Positions 1 through 7,839 are shown, counted from the stretch's first letter. The stretch is 14,229 bases of DNA from Planctomycetota bacterium (GCA_024277285.1 JAJRVM010000008.1:1-14229); one strand, 5' to 3'. Program-made: numbers and translations. Notes: generated by a model not told the origin, from the sequence alone.

Positions 1-69
1 CATCTTCTCAGGGTCATCTTCTCAGGGTCATCTTCTCAGGGTCATCTTCTCAGCGTCATCTTCTCAGCG
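1..69. repeat. 14-bp tandem repeat array at the left edge
   Basis: Five head-to-tail units of catcttctcagggt are visible: three identical copies, one with agcgt in place of agggt, and a last copy that ends after 13 bases. The array starts at base 1, so it probably continues to the left. The period of 14 is not a multiple of three and no gene can be supported across it, which suggests a non-coding minisatellite. Its role is unknown. Confidence 0.9.
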
Positions 70-200
70 GCCGCCCCTTTGGGTTCGAGGCTTAGCTGTT
101 CCAACGTTATTGCATACCGCATGCCAAACTCGCCAGCAACTCGTCAAACCGCATGCAACTATCGATTTGACAAGGACTTGCGGCATCCTGGTGAGCCTGA

Positions 201-225
201 GCATCGAGCGGGAGTCCCCGCGATG
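201..225. repeat. Imperfect hairpin next to the palindrome
   Basis: The outer arms gcatcg and gatgc pair, and the inner G- and C-rich arms (gcggg, ccccgc) pair around an agt loop with one bulged base. It ends only 6 bases before the perfect palindrome at 232, so the two structures are adjacent. No T-run follows, so it is not a standard terminator. Confidence 0.45.
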
Positions 226-231
226 CATCTC

Positions 232-255
232 GAACTGAGACGATCGTCTCAGTTC
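232..255. promoter_or_regulatory. Perfect 24-bp palindrome, possible operator
   Basis: The half site gaactgagacga is followed by its exact reverse complement, giving 12 + 12 bases without a spacer or mismatch. It lies 222 bases upstream of the ATG at 478. A perfect palindrome of this length is unlikely by chance and suits a dimeric DNA-binding protein, but a hairpin at the end of an unseen upstream transcript is also possible. There is no adjacent T-tract. The regulatory reading is inference. Confidence 0.5.
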
Positions 256-477
256 AAGACAATACCGCCACGGCCTCGGCCGGTCGCCTGCCGCTGGCAC
301 TGCAAGATTCGTTCCAAGTGCAACGTGGTACGACACACGTTTCTTGGTACAATCGCGCGCCGCGACAACCCGCGCCACCACGACCAGACAGCGGCCGTGG
401 AGCATAACATCGTCCATCGGAAGAAATCGCCGCTGGGAAGTACGACACTCAGCGCCGTGCCAAGAAAGGAACGCGCC

Positions 478-1260
478 ATGGAAAACAAGGTACGTGTCAA
501 GGTGCATGCACCGAGCGGGACGATCATTTTAGAGCGTGCCGAGAAACGCAACGCGTTGTCACGACTGATGCTGCTGCAGTTGCGACAGGCATTTGAAGAC
601 TTGCATCAGGAACGCAAGGTGCGCGCGGTGATACTGACCGGCGCGGGCGACGCGTTCTGCGCGGGGACCGATATCGCCGAGCTGCATGCCACGTATGGTG
701 CCGAGGATGTCTTTGAACAATGGCATCGAGACTCGACGCAATACCAAGAGCTGGTGGAGTACATGCTGCGATTCCCCAAACCGATCATCGCCGCCGTTAA
801 TGGCCCGGCGGTCGCGGCGGGAGCTGGACTGGTACTTGCATCGGACATCGTGTTGGCCACTCCCGATGCCCGTTTCGGATTCCCCGAACCACGCCGAGGA
901 ATCGTCGCCGGAGTCTCCGCTCCACTGCTCGCCTTCCGCATTGGTGCGGGGCGTGCGGCCAACCTGCTGCTGAGTGGCCGGTTGGCGAACGCCGAGGAAG
1001 CACTAGCTTACGGCGTTTACCATCGGTTGGTCGAACAGGACATGGTCTGGGCCGCCGCGCACGACGAAGCGATCCATTGTGCCCAGTCGTCGGCCGAAGC
1101 ACTCCAGCTGACCAAGCGGATGCTCAACGAGACGATCGGCGAACAGCTCGGTACGCTCCTTTCAGCCGGAGCGGCGGTCAGCGCCACATCCCATACGACC
1201 GAAGCCGCCGAAGAGGGACTCAAAGCTTTCGTGCAGAAACGTGATCCCAATTGGCCGTAA
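478..1260 (+). CDS. Enoyl-CoA hydratase/isomerase (crotonase) family protein
   Basis: The 260-aa product has the crotonase fold signature and the usual family length. The start at 478 is chosen because AAAGGA lies 7 bases upstream and the family's N-terminal strand (RVKVHAPSGTIILERAEKRNALS) begins there. Residues 60-66 (FCAGTDI) and 109-118 (GPAVAAGAGL) form the expected CoA thioester oxyanion hole. Of the two catalytic glutamates of rat mitochondrial crotonase, the E164 equivalent is kept as E137 (FGFPE), while the E144 position is Gly117. The protein is therefore unlikely to be a textbook hydratase. Isomerases, dehalogenases, decarboxylases and thioesterases of this superfamily use other acid/base residues. 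The gene appears to be a single transcription unit, with ompH 582 bases downstream on the same strand. Family assignment is secure; substrate and reaction are unknown. Confidence 0.9.
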   Translation: MENKVRVKVHAPSGTIILERAEKRNALSRLMLLQLRQAFEDLHQERKVRAVILTGAGDAFCAGTDIAELHATYGAEDVFEQWHRDSTQYQELVEYMLRFPKPIIAAVNGPAVAAGAGLVLASDIVLATPDARFGFPEPRRGIVAGVSAPLLAFRIGAGRAANLLLSGRLANAEEALAYGVYHRLVEQDMVWAAAHDEAIHCAQSSAEALQLTKRMLNETIGEQLGTLLSAGAAVSATSHTTEAAEEGLKAFVQKRDPNWP

Positions 1261-1273
1261 TGGAAGTCGCGTT

Positions 1274-1431
1274 GTAGCTTGGGAATCTTTCCCAAGAAGT
1301 GTGGCACGGCACTCCGTGCCGTGAGTGGCCGTTTCGCAGCGTTTGGCGGCAATGCAATTGGGCTGCTTTCAGGCGATGCGAACGCCGCGGAGCGGCGTTC
1401 CACACTGCGTAGCTTGGGAATCTTTCCCAAG
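1274..1431. repeat. Composite intergenic hairpin element (BIME-like)
   Basis: A 23-base sequence, gtagcttgggaatctttcccaag, occurs at 1274-1296 and again exactly at 1409-1431. Each copy contains a 7-bp stem (cttggga/tcccaag). Between them are two more hairpins in opposite orientation: cacggcac-TCC-gtgccgtg at 1305-1323, and 9-bp arms gaacgccgc/gcggcgttc at 1380-1400. Each is flanked on its outer side by agtgtgg or its complement. The right half read on the minus strand is a diverged copy of the left half, so the element is an inverted pair of units of about 50 bases. It lies between two same-strand genes and may end transcription of the first. No protein is encoded here. Confidence 0.75.
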
Positions 1432-1842
1432 CATGGACAAGTTTCCACCTGCAGAACCATTCCTATTGCCGTGAAGCGGGCACAAGGCGCTAGCCGCCCA
1501 CCTCGCCCTGGATAGAATCCCGGGCCACATGCATTCCCATCCTTACAAACGGGTTTGTAAGATCGTCAAAATACGCGTTGGGCGTCGAGCGGCGGGAAGC
1601 ATCCCAAAAAAACGGCAAACTCTTTGTCTGCATAGACTTATCGATCCACATCGCCACCCATGACAAACGTAATTCGCGCTTTGGCACGAGACATGCATTA
1701 CCAAGTACATCGCCATAGGCTCGCATCCCGAGTTGCATGATCGGGGTGTTTTTCAACGCGAGTGTGAACACAAACTCAGATTCCACCGCGCAGTCGATTT
1801 GATTTCGCAACCGAAGAGCCGAATGTGCAAGGGAGTGCTTTG
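1432..1842. other. Intergenic region upstream of ompH-like gene
   Basis: These 411 bases contain an inverted repeat at 1542-1561. A minus-strand open frame at 1490-1810 would encode 106 aa from a TTG codon, but it has no Shine-Dalgarno sequence and no family resemblance that I can recognise, so I do not call it. The promoter of the ompH-like gene should lie here; I could not pick out a convincing pair of hexamers. Confidence 0.5.
1542..1561. promoter_or_regulatory. Inverted repeat cttacaaac-gg-gtttgtaag
   Basis: This is a perfect inverted repeat with 9-base arms and a 2-base centre, about 280 bases upstream of the ompH-like start. The A/T-rich arms and short centre look more like a protein-binding site than an RNA terminator. 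Its function is inferred only from symmetry and position. Confidence 0.4.
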
Positions 1843-2532
1843 ATGAAGAAACGGACCTTCTATTTTCCGAGCCTCATTTTTCTCGCGGCGGGCTGCATCG
1901 GACTCCTGGCCGGCGGGGGCACATCGCTACGTGCCCAACAACCGCCCCCCACTTCCGATGATGCTACTTTCGACGAAACGGCTTCCCAAGACGCCACCAT
2001 CCCCGGCACAGCCACGCTGATAGCAGTCGTTGACATCCCGACCATTTTCAAGACGCATCCAACCTTCAAGATCCGTATGGAGTCCATACAGCAAGAACTC
2101 AAAGTCGCCAACAAGGAACTCGAAACGAAGCGGAATGAACTGAACGCCCGCAGTCAACAGCTGAACCGACTAGATCCGTCCAGCCAAGACTATCGACGCT
2201 TGGAATCCGAACTGGCTCGGCAAGTGGCCAATCTGCAAGTGCAAGCTCGGCAAGCCAAGAAAGAGTTCATGCTCCGTGAAGCACAACAGTATTACGCCGT
2301 CTACCAAGAGATCATCAGCGCCGTGCACCAGATCGCGCTGCAATACGACATCAGCTTGGTGCTCCGTTTCGATAGCGTGCCCGTTGACCCCGACACGCCC
2401 CAATCGGTGTTCCGCGGAATAAACCGCACCCTGGTAATGCATCGCAACTTCGACATAACGCCGCTCGTGACCCAACACTTACAGGTCACACTAGCACAAA
2501 ACAACAACCAAGTCCGTTCTCCACGTCACTGA
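1843..2532 (+). CDS. OmpH/Skp-family periplasmic chaperone-like protein
   Basis: The start ATG at 1843 has AAGGGA 8 bases upstream; an in-frame GTG at 1825 is less likely because it would extend the signal peptide with unrelated residues. The 229-aa product begins with a classic signal sequence: MKKR, a hydrophobic core to about residue 24, then a SLRA-Q cleavage site near residue 31. Cys18 is not in a proper lipobox. A Pro/Asp/Thr-rich linker leads to the OmpH-type strand IAVVDIPTIFKTHPTF (60-75), a long Lys/Glu/Gln-rich coiled coil (about 76-145) and a return strand (DISLVLRF). Skp-like proteins hold unfolded outer-membrane proteins in the periplasm. This one is longer than E. coli Skp at both ends, including a C-terminal extension of about 50 residues. 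It ends 14 bases before a strong terminator. Confidence 0.85.
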   Translation: MKKRTFYFPSLIFLAAGCIGLLAGGGTSLRAQQPPPTSDDATFDETASQDATIPGTATLIAVVDIPTIFKTHPTFKIRMESIQQELKVANKELETKRNELNARSQQLNRLDPSSQDYRRLESELARQVANLQVQARQAKKEFMLREAQQYYAVYQEIISAVHQIALQYDISLVLRFDSVPVDPDTPQSVFRGINRTLVMHRNFDITPLVTQHLQVTLAQNNNQVRSPRH

Positions 2533-2545
2533 GTCTGGCAGGATC

Positions 2546-2598
2546 ACACCGGGAACCTTCTGTGTGGGGAAGGTTCCCGGTGTTTCCATTTCTTGTTC
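2546..2598 (+). terminator. Strong hairpin terminator after ompH-like gene
   Basis: Perfect 15-base arms (acaccgggaaccttc at 2546-2560 and its complement at 2569-2583) enclose an 8-base loop. On the plus strand they are followed by a T-rich tract (tttccatttcttgttctt, counting the final T of the stem). It sits just after the ompH-like stop codon and between convergent genes. The minus-strand side lacks a T-run, so it mainly serves the plus-strand gene. Confidence 0.85.
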
Positions 2599-2738
2599 TT
2601 GGGAAAACACTTCCGCTCCCCGGACCGGGGCAAGCCCGACGGAGCCTCTTTTCATCAGCGTCTATCCGCGTTCATTAGCGGTCCCCAAGACGATCACCTT
2701 GCTCCGAGTCCGAACCCGCCCCTGCTCAGCGAGCCACT

Positions 2739-3491
2739 CTAACCGCACCGCACAAACGGGCCGAACGTATCGCCATCACTCGGGATGTGCAGCGCCGTCG
2801 CGAGCAAGACGCTGTGGCAACCAGCTTGTTCCAGCAAGTCGAGATCGCGCTGGCCGCGCACGCCTCCCCCGGTTATCAACTCGGACCAATCGACCTGCTG
2901 ACTCAGCGCGCAACAGAGCTCCAAGGTGGCTGGCCCTTGCCGAGATCCAACAGCTTGCAAATCCAACACAATCAGACGACGAAATCCCGCGTGCCACGCC
3001 TGACGAGCGATTTCGAGTGGGGCGGACTTGGCGAGTTGGGTAGACGGCGTTAGCGGGCGGCCAGATTGCAGATCCAAACTGAAGATCGCGCGACGCACTC
3101 CAATCCGCTCGACCAACGACAGCCATTGGCACGGGGCGTGGGAAGATTCCAGCGGCACGATAAGCCCGCGAAGCTGGTCACCTTGCGGCATCCGGTCAAG
3201 CAACCAATCAGCTTGGCTCAACGTATGGACGCCCACATCGACGATCAACCGCAAGCCAGCGTCAGCAATCGACTGCAAAGCACCGATGTCAGGCGTTTCG
3301 CCACCGATCGCGTCGAGGTCTGCCACGTAAGCATCACGAATCCCCCATCGCTCGATCAATGCGCGCGCCACATCACCCGGCGCAGACGACGCCACCAGAT
3401 CGCTCCGAATCGGCCGGTACCGATCGCGCTGGCCAGCCACCGCATGCATGACCTGTCCCGCTTTTAAGTCGAGTACCGCATAGATTCGCAT
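2739..3491 (-). CDS. HisA/HisF-family TIM-barrel protein (not in a his operon)
   Basis: The 250-aa product matches HisA in length and motif order. AVLDLKAGQVMHAVAGQRDRY at the N-terminus carries the first catalytic Asp (D8), FSLD gives a second Asp (D140), LIVLDLQAVGSRQGP (173-187) replaces the TDI-x-x-DG-x-x-GP loop, ITGGGV (206-211) is one phosphate-binding loop, and HSVLLATALH is the last strand. HisA isomerises ProFAR in histidine synthesis. Here loop residues differ and no histidine genes are nearby, so a relative with another sugar-phosphate substrate is likely. HisA-like paralogs have been noted beside tetrahydromethanopterin-linked C1 genes in planctomycetes, but nothing in this window tests that. 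The gene is the last of three on this strand, 196 bases after the toroid gene. I saw no strong ribosome binding site. Confidence 0.75.
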   Translation of the reverse strand: MRIYAVLDLKAGQVMHAVAGQRDRYRPIRSDLVASSAPGDVARALIERWGIRDAYVADLDAIGGETPDIGALQSIADAGLRLIVDVGVHTLSQADWLLDRMPQGDQLRGLIVPLESSHAPCQWLSLVERIGVRRAIFSLDLQSGRPLTPSTQLAKSAPLEIARQAWHAGFRRLIVLDLQAVGSRQGPATLELCCALSQQVDWSELITGGGVRGQRDLDLLEQAGCHSVLLATALHIPSDGDTFGPFVRCG

Positions 3492-3583
3492 GGCTGTGGT
3501 TTCGGTAGCCGTTCAAGGTAGCTCTTGGAAAGTGTTTTCAAATTCGCGTAGGAGCGGCTCGGCTCCGACGATCGTTGGCACTC

Positions 3584-3600
3584 GCTTCAAACGCTGAAGC
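3584..3600 (-). other. Small hairpin between toroid gene and HisA-like gene
   Basis: Six-base arms gcttca/tgaagc enclose a 5-base loop in the 196-bp gap between the two minus-strand genes. It may attenuate or partly end the upstream transcript, but there is no T-run, so the two genes could still be co-transcribed. Confidence 0.3.
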
Positions 3601-3687
3601 TTCATTCCGGTACCGAACTGGCCTGCCATACGTGGCACTATGACACGCACCGATAGAAGTCGATAGATTGTGAGCCGTCTGCCCCCG

Positions 3688-5316
3688 CTACCACCAGTCA
3701 TCCTCCACGGCCATGTCTTGATAGATCGGCATGTGCCGATAATAAACCTCCAGGATCATGGTGCAGATGGCGGTCGTATAAAGACGCCCACCCTGGGAAC
3801 CGTGCTGATCAATGAAGAACCAGCTCCCTCGTTCGTGCCCGGTGGTGGCCTGGGTTTTGATCAGGTGTTCGCGCATCTTGACATTCCACTTCGGCCACAG
3901 CGGGCCACCGTAATGGTGCATTACTTGAGTGGCATAATAGTTGAAGTACATATCGCGCTGAGCAGGCCCTTCGTTGGCCAAGAACTCGACACCTCGTTGC
4001 AGCCGAGCGTCTTCATGCGGCCAACCGGTATACATGCGAATCAACAGGCCCACGGCGGTCGGCCCCGGTTTCTTGCCGCGAATCTGATAGCCATAGTAAG
4101 CTCCATTAGCGCTCTGCACACTGTCAAGGAACCGTTGACCTAGCGCGACGACTGGCGACGGAACGTTCAGCCCACCCATGGCGGCACTCTTAAGCGACAT
4201 CATCTGCCAACCAAAAACGGTTGTATCGCCCGGTTGGTTTGGATAGTAGCGCCAACCACCTTCGGAATGCTGCGCATAACAGATGAAATCGATCGCCTGT
4301 TGCGCCGGCTCGCGCAGCGACTCGTCCTGTGTCATGGCGTAGGCTTCGCAGAGTGCGAGCGTGGCGATCCCATGCCCGTACATGGTCCCCTCTTGTAAAT
4401 CCAGGCCATGCGGAGTTTTGATGCCACGACTCTTGAGATAATAGAGCCCTCTATGGACCACATCACGATAGTCGCCCGCCAGATGCGTGTGCCCGGCGCC
4501 GAGAAACGGCAGCAGCGCTAATCCGGTAGCGCCGGTGGACGTGGCCACCTTGCCCGAGTTGCGACAACGGCCACCGCAGGGACCGTCCGCAAGGTCCAGC
4601 CGCCAACCACCATCTTGCCACTGATGAGCCGCCAGCCAGGCTAACCCAAGCCCGACCGCGTCTTCACTCTCCCGTGTCCCTCCACCTTGGCCCAACAGCT
4701 GCTTTTTCAAGTCACCCGCGCGTCCTTGAAAACCACCTCCGGAAACGTGACCGACGTGTAGCAATGCATCGTTTCGTGTCGAGCGCGTCGTGTCGGGGAT
4801 CGGTACCACCGGTTGCGCATCACCGTGCAGCAAGTCCTCTAACGGCAGCTCAAGGTCCGAGGACGCTTCCAACGGAGTGGGAGAAGACCGCGTCATGGCA
4901 TCCGACGCGTCGTTCGCAATCACCCGTGCCGTGTCCAAATCACGCTCCGATGCACCATCATCGCGCAGCGCGGTCACCACCAGCGTGAGACTTTGACGGG
5001 CCGGCATGAAAGCCACTATCAACGATAACAAGACAATCAACGCGACATGAAACCCGCAACTGATTAGAAAGCTGGTCAAATTGCGTAGCGACCACAGTGC
5101 GTGCCAGAATCGCATGCCACTCGACCGGCCCTCGCCTTCCATAACCGATTCGGCCAGCGCTTGCTCGGCAGCGGCCACGTCTGTCGGTTTGCTGCTAGAG
5201 GGCCCATTATCGGGCTGCATTGGTGGCGCTTTTACGACCGGTTGCTGCGCGACCGGAGGCGGCTTGTCGGGCTGCTGGGAATGACGCCTGCGCGGTGATG
5301 TGGGCTTGCGGGACAT
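3688..5316 (-). CDS. Membrane-anchored prenyltransferase/squalene-oxidase repeat protein, smaller paralog
   Basis: The start at 5316 is preferred because GGAAA lies just upstream; a GTG at 5382 would add 22 residues without a ribosome binding site. The 542-aa product has a Pro/Gln/Lys-rich cytoplasmic-type N-terminus (1-67), one membrane span (about 82-104), an acidic linker, and an alpha/alpha-toroid of squalene-cyclase repeats from about 219 to the end. Repeat hallmarks include DGGWRL, GGWRYYP and GAYYGY. The Asp-rich DxDD motif of true squalene-hopene cyclases is not present, so cyclase activity is doubtful. A C-x-G-R-C motif (C247, C251) and the end block GGRLYTTAICTMILEVYYRH are shared with the neighbouring paralog. 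It lies 160 bases after that paralog, in the same direction. Family assignment is firm; function is unknown, and a binding or scaffold role outside the membrane is a guess. Confidence 0.85.
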   Translation of the reverse strand: MSRKPTSPRRRHSQQPDKPPPVAQQPVVKAPPMQPDNGPSSSKPTDVAAAEQALAESVMEGEGRSSGMRFWHALWSLRNLTSFLISCGFHVALIVLLSLIVAFMPARQSLTLVVTALRDDGASERDLDTARVIANDASDAMTRSSPTPLEASSDLELPLEDLLHGDAQPVVPIPDTTRSTRNDALLHVGHVSGGGFQGRAGDLKKQLLGQGGGTRESEDAVGLGLAWLAAHQWQDGGWRLDLADGPCGGRCRNSGKVATSTGATGLALLPFLGAGHTHLAGDYRDVVHRGLYYLKSRGIKTPHGLDLQEGTMYGHGIATLALCEAYAMTQDESLREPAQQAIDFICYAQHSEGGWRYYPNQPGDTTVFGWQMMSLKSAAMGGLNVPSPVVALGQRFLDSVQSANGAYYGYQIRGKKPGPTAVGLLIRMYTGWPHEDARLQRGVEFLANEGPAQRDMYFNYYATQVMHHYGGPLWPKWNVKMREHLIKTQATTGHERGSWFFIDQHGSQGGRLYTTAICTMILEVYYRHMPIYQDMAVEDDWW

Positions 5317-5363
5317 GCTTTTTTCCGGCAGTGATCTCAGCTGCCGAGTTTCTCGTATTTCTC

Positions 5364-5384
5364 CTGTGGGCGTCTCACCCACAG
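5364..5384. other. Hairpin between the two toroid genes
   Basis: Perfect 7-base arms ctgtggg/cccacag enclose a 7-base loop within the 160-bp gap, 48 bases before the second toroid gene's start as read on the minus strand. It could form in the leader of the downstream gene. No T-run accompanies it. Confidence 0.35.
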
Positions 5385-5476
5385 TCGCTTACCATGACGA
5401 GTCCAGCCAATACGCTGGCAATTCAGGCCAATGCGTTGGGCCAATGCAGCGCGGCTACTCTCCATCGATTCTCGCC

Positions 5477-7429
5477 CTACAGCGGGAACTCCTCCTCGGA
5501 AGCCTGTTTGCCGTAGAGGGGCAAGTGCCGATAGTAAACTTCCAAGATCATAGTCGCCATCGACGTACAGTAGAGTCGTCCACCACGGTCTGAATACGCG
5601 CCCCGTGGAAAATACCAGCTCCCTTTGGCGTGCCCTTTCGTATCCTGACTCTTGACCAACCGGTCGCGCATGCGCGAGTTCCACGCGTCCCAGAACTCAC
5701 CGCCATAATGCCGCATCACTTGAGTGGCATAGTAATTGTAGTACATGTTTTGAGTCGGGCCCGTCTTATTCAAGTACTCGACCCCCGCCTTGAGCGATGG
5801 ATTATCATGTTTCCACCCCAAGTACATGCGGCACAGCAGGCCGACGGCTGTCGTGGCTGGGCCTTGCGCCGGTTTGGTGTACCCATACCTGGCACCATTA
5901 TCTTCCTGGACGAAGTCCAGAAACTTCGAGGCGCCCATCAGCGTCTTGCGAGGAACTTTCAGGTAGGCCATATGCCCACTCTTGCACGCCATGAGCTGCC
6001 AGCCAAGCACCGAGGTGTCCCCTTCCTGGTGCGGCATGTACCGCCATCCGCCACCGATCGGATCCTGTGCATAAACGATAAAGTTCAGCGACAGTTGAGC
6101 TGGTTGCAACAGGCCGGAATCGTTGGTCATGGCATACGCTTCGCACAGGGCAATCGAAGCCAGGCCGTGCGAATACAGTCGGCCACCCGAATCACTTAAC
6201 TCGCCCATGCCATTGCCCAGCTTCATCGAACGCACCAAGTAGGCCAAGCCACGTTCCACGGTCTGTTGGTAGTTCCCTTCCATGTGAGTTTGCCCGGCGC
6301 CAAGAAACGGTAACAACGCCATGGCGGTCGCGCCGTTCCGCGCGCTGGGGATCTCGCCCGGGTGCGTGCAACGTCCTTTACAGGCCCCTGTTGTGTGATC
6401 GAAGTTCCAGCCGCCGTCGCGCAGCTGGTGCTCGGCCAACCACTTCAACGCAGCCGCCACGGCCGCTTCACTCCCCTTGCTGCCGCCGTTCTTCGCCACA
6501 AGTCCACGCCGTGCCTTGGCACCTCGCGCTTCGCCCAATCCCTCGCCGATTCCGCCACCGATAGAATCCATCAACGCGTCGCTCGGCGCCGCCATGTCAC
6601 CGAAGTCCTCCAACTTGATCTGCTCCGGTGCCGCACTGACATCGTCAAGCGAAGGAACGTCCAGTTCGGCTGTCGTCGTCCGTATGTCCGACGACTCGGC
6701 CGGCATCTGGCCTTCAAAAACGTCAACATCCAATGGGTCAATCTCTTCGTTCTCCAGGTTCTCGACCTCTTCCACCCGGTTCGGATCCGCCACCGCCACG
6801 ATCTGCTGCCCCTCCGGAGGCTGAGGCAACGTCATCAACGCCAGGATCATCAGCAACACGGCATGGATCATCATGCTGACCATCCAACTCGGCACCGCGT
6901 TGAACAGCAGGAACCGATTACCGCCGAAGCGCGCAAAAAACGACTCGCGCTCTTCCTGCTCCGCTGCCGGCTGCCCGTCTCTTGACGGCCCGTCATCCGG
7001 CTGCCCAGCGTCAAACGCCGCGCCGGTGGCCACGGCTGCGTCTGCGGAAACCTCCGGCTGCCGAGTTTTCCTGTCCTCCTTTTCCGGAGCGTCAGCTCTT
7101 TTCTTGCCGGCAAGCTTGTTCGCTTTGCCCGACCGCTTCTTGGTGCCCTTTGGCTCCCCCTGGGGTGCGGAAGGCTGGCCATCACTATTTCCCACAGTGC
7201 CATTTCCCCCAACACTATTTCCGATAGTGCCCTCGGCGCCGGCATCCCCACTGGCAGCTTGATCGGCCACTGGACCAGCGTCATCGGAAATCGGCTGCGC
7301 CGAAGTATTTGGGCTGGGTTCTGGATTGGGACTGGCATTGGGATCCAGATCCGGCGCACCGTTGGAACGGGTGTTCTTTTTTGGTGTCCGAGCGTCTTCA
7401 GAACCCGACACGCGGGAATCGCTTGCCAT
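5477..7429 (-). CDS. Membrane-anchored prenyltransferase/squalene-oxidase repeat protein, larger paralog
   Basis: The ATG at 7429 has GGAG 8 bases upstream, which makes it better than a GTG 30 bases earlier. The 650-aa product has a long low-complexity N-terminus (1-165, rich in Pro, Gly, Asn, Lys and Asp, including GTIGNSVGGNGTVGNS), a membrane span (about 176-201), an acidic Glu/Asp linker (210-285), a Gly-rich stretch (289-318) and the toroid (about 321-640). It shares many blocks with the 542-aa neighbour: C-x-G-R-C (C350, C354), FLGAG-TH, ALCEAYAMT-D, YYNYYATQVM-HYGG, and GGRLY to MILEVYYRH. No DxDD cyclase motif is seen. The order TM, acidic linker, domain resembles several giant-genome planctomycete surface proteins. 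It is the first gene of the minus-strand set and was probably copied to give its neighbour. Function unknown. Confidence 0.85.
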   Translation of the reverse strand: MASDSRVSGSEDARTPKKNTRSNGAPDLDPNASPNPEPSPNTSAQPISDDAGPVADQAASGDAGAEGTIGNSVGGNGTVGNSDGQPSAPQGEPKGTKKRSGKANKLAGKKRADAPEKEDRKTRQPEVSADAAVATGAAFDAGQPDDGPSRDGQPAAEQEERESFFARFGGNRFLLFNAVPSWMVSMMIHAVLLMILALMTLPQPPEGQQIVAVADPNRVEEVENLENEEIDPLDVDVFEGQMPAESSDIRTTTAELDVPSLDDVSAAPEQIKLEDFGDMAAPSDALMDSIGGGIGEGLGEARGAKARRGLVAKNGGSKGSEAAVAAALKWLAEHQLRDGGWNFDHTTGACKGRCTHPGEIPSARNGATAMALLPFLGAGQTHMEGNYQQTVERGLAYLVRSMKLGNGMGELSDSGGRLYSHGLASIALCEAYAMTNDSGLLQPAQLSLNFIVYAQDPIGGGWRYMPHQEGDTSVLGWQLMACKSGHMAYLKVPRKTLMGASKFLDFVQEDNGARYGYTKPAQGPATTAVGLLCRMYLGWKHDNPSLKAGVEYLNKTGPTQNMYYNYYATQVMRHYGGEFWDAWNSRMRDRLVKSQDTKGHAKGSWYFPRGAYSDRGGRLYCTSMATMILEVYYRHLPLYGKQASEEEFPL

Positions 7430-7833
7430 GGACTGCTGCTCCGAGAAAGGAAAAGGCACTTACTGTTCGGCGCGTGAAGCCAGATTACCAGCGGCCTCAC
7501 GCCACAGGGATGCACGACCACCGAAGGAATCAACAACTTCCGCGCGTCAGCACCGCTCGCGTCCCCACCGCAGCGACTCCGCTTCGTGGTTCGCAAACGC
7601 AACTCTGACCAAACGCAACGTATTCACCCCTATTCACCACACGGCAAACCACACGATGAGACCGGTTTGCCGGCGGCTGTTCCACTAAACTAGCCGATTC
7701 TCCGTCCAGCACAAGGATTCGCCGCCCGCAGCTGCGCGGGTCGCCCCACCAAACGCCACGTCACGACGCTGCTTATGTAGGGGGGATTGCGCGGCATTCG
7801 TCCCAACGCGCCAGCCATCGAATCCACACCTCT

Positions 7834-7839
7834 ATTATA
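7834..7839 (-). promoter_or_regulatory. Possible -10 box (TATAAT) for the toroid operon
   Basis: The minus strand reads cgcTATAATag, an exact consensus -10 hexamer. No recognisable -35 lies 16-18 bases upstream, and a transcript from here would have a leader of about 400 bases before 7429. This is therefore only a candidate. Confidence 0.25.

Larger units (their letters stand above)
70..477. other. Gene-free region upstream of the enoyl-CoA hydratase gene
   Basis: No convincing gene is seen in these 408 bases. The frame of the downstream gene stays open leftward to about base 79, but the peptide it would add is rich in Arg, His and Pro, resembles no family I know and has no Shine-Dalgarno sequence. 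The downstream gene has a good start of its own at 478. The stretch carries an imperfect hairpin (201-225) and a perfect 24-bp palindrome (232-255). I did not find a clear promoter. Confidence 0.6.

Noticed and set aside
79..477. N-terminal extension of the crotonase-family frame by 133 codons
   Set aside because: The added peptide has skewed composition, no family match and crosses a perfect palindrome; the ATG at 478 has a good ribosome binding site and gives normal family length.
1261..1515. Small plus-strand gene after the crotonase gene
   Set aside because: The frame lies wholly over the hairpin element, whose bases are explained by stem pairing.
1490..1810. 106-aa minus-strand open frame
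   Set aside because: TTG start, no ribosome binding site, no recognisable family, and it overlaps an inverted repeat upstream of the ompH-like gene. A real gene cannot be fully excluded.
6871..7602. 243-aa minus-strand frame overlapping the N-terminus of the larger toroid protein
   Set aside because: It is a shifted-frame reading of a low-complexity coding region, rich in Arg and Pro, without domain or ribosome binding site.
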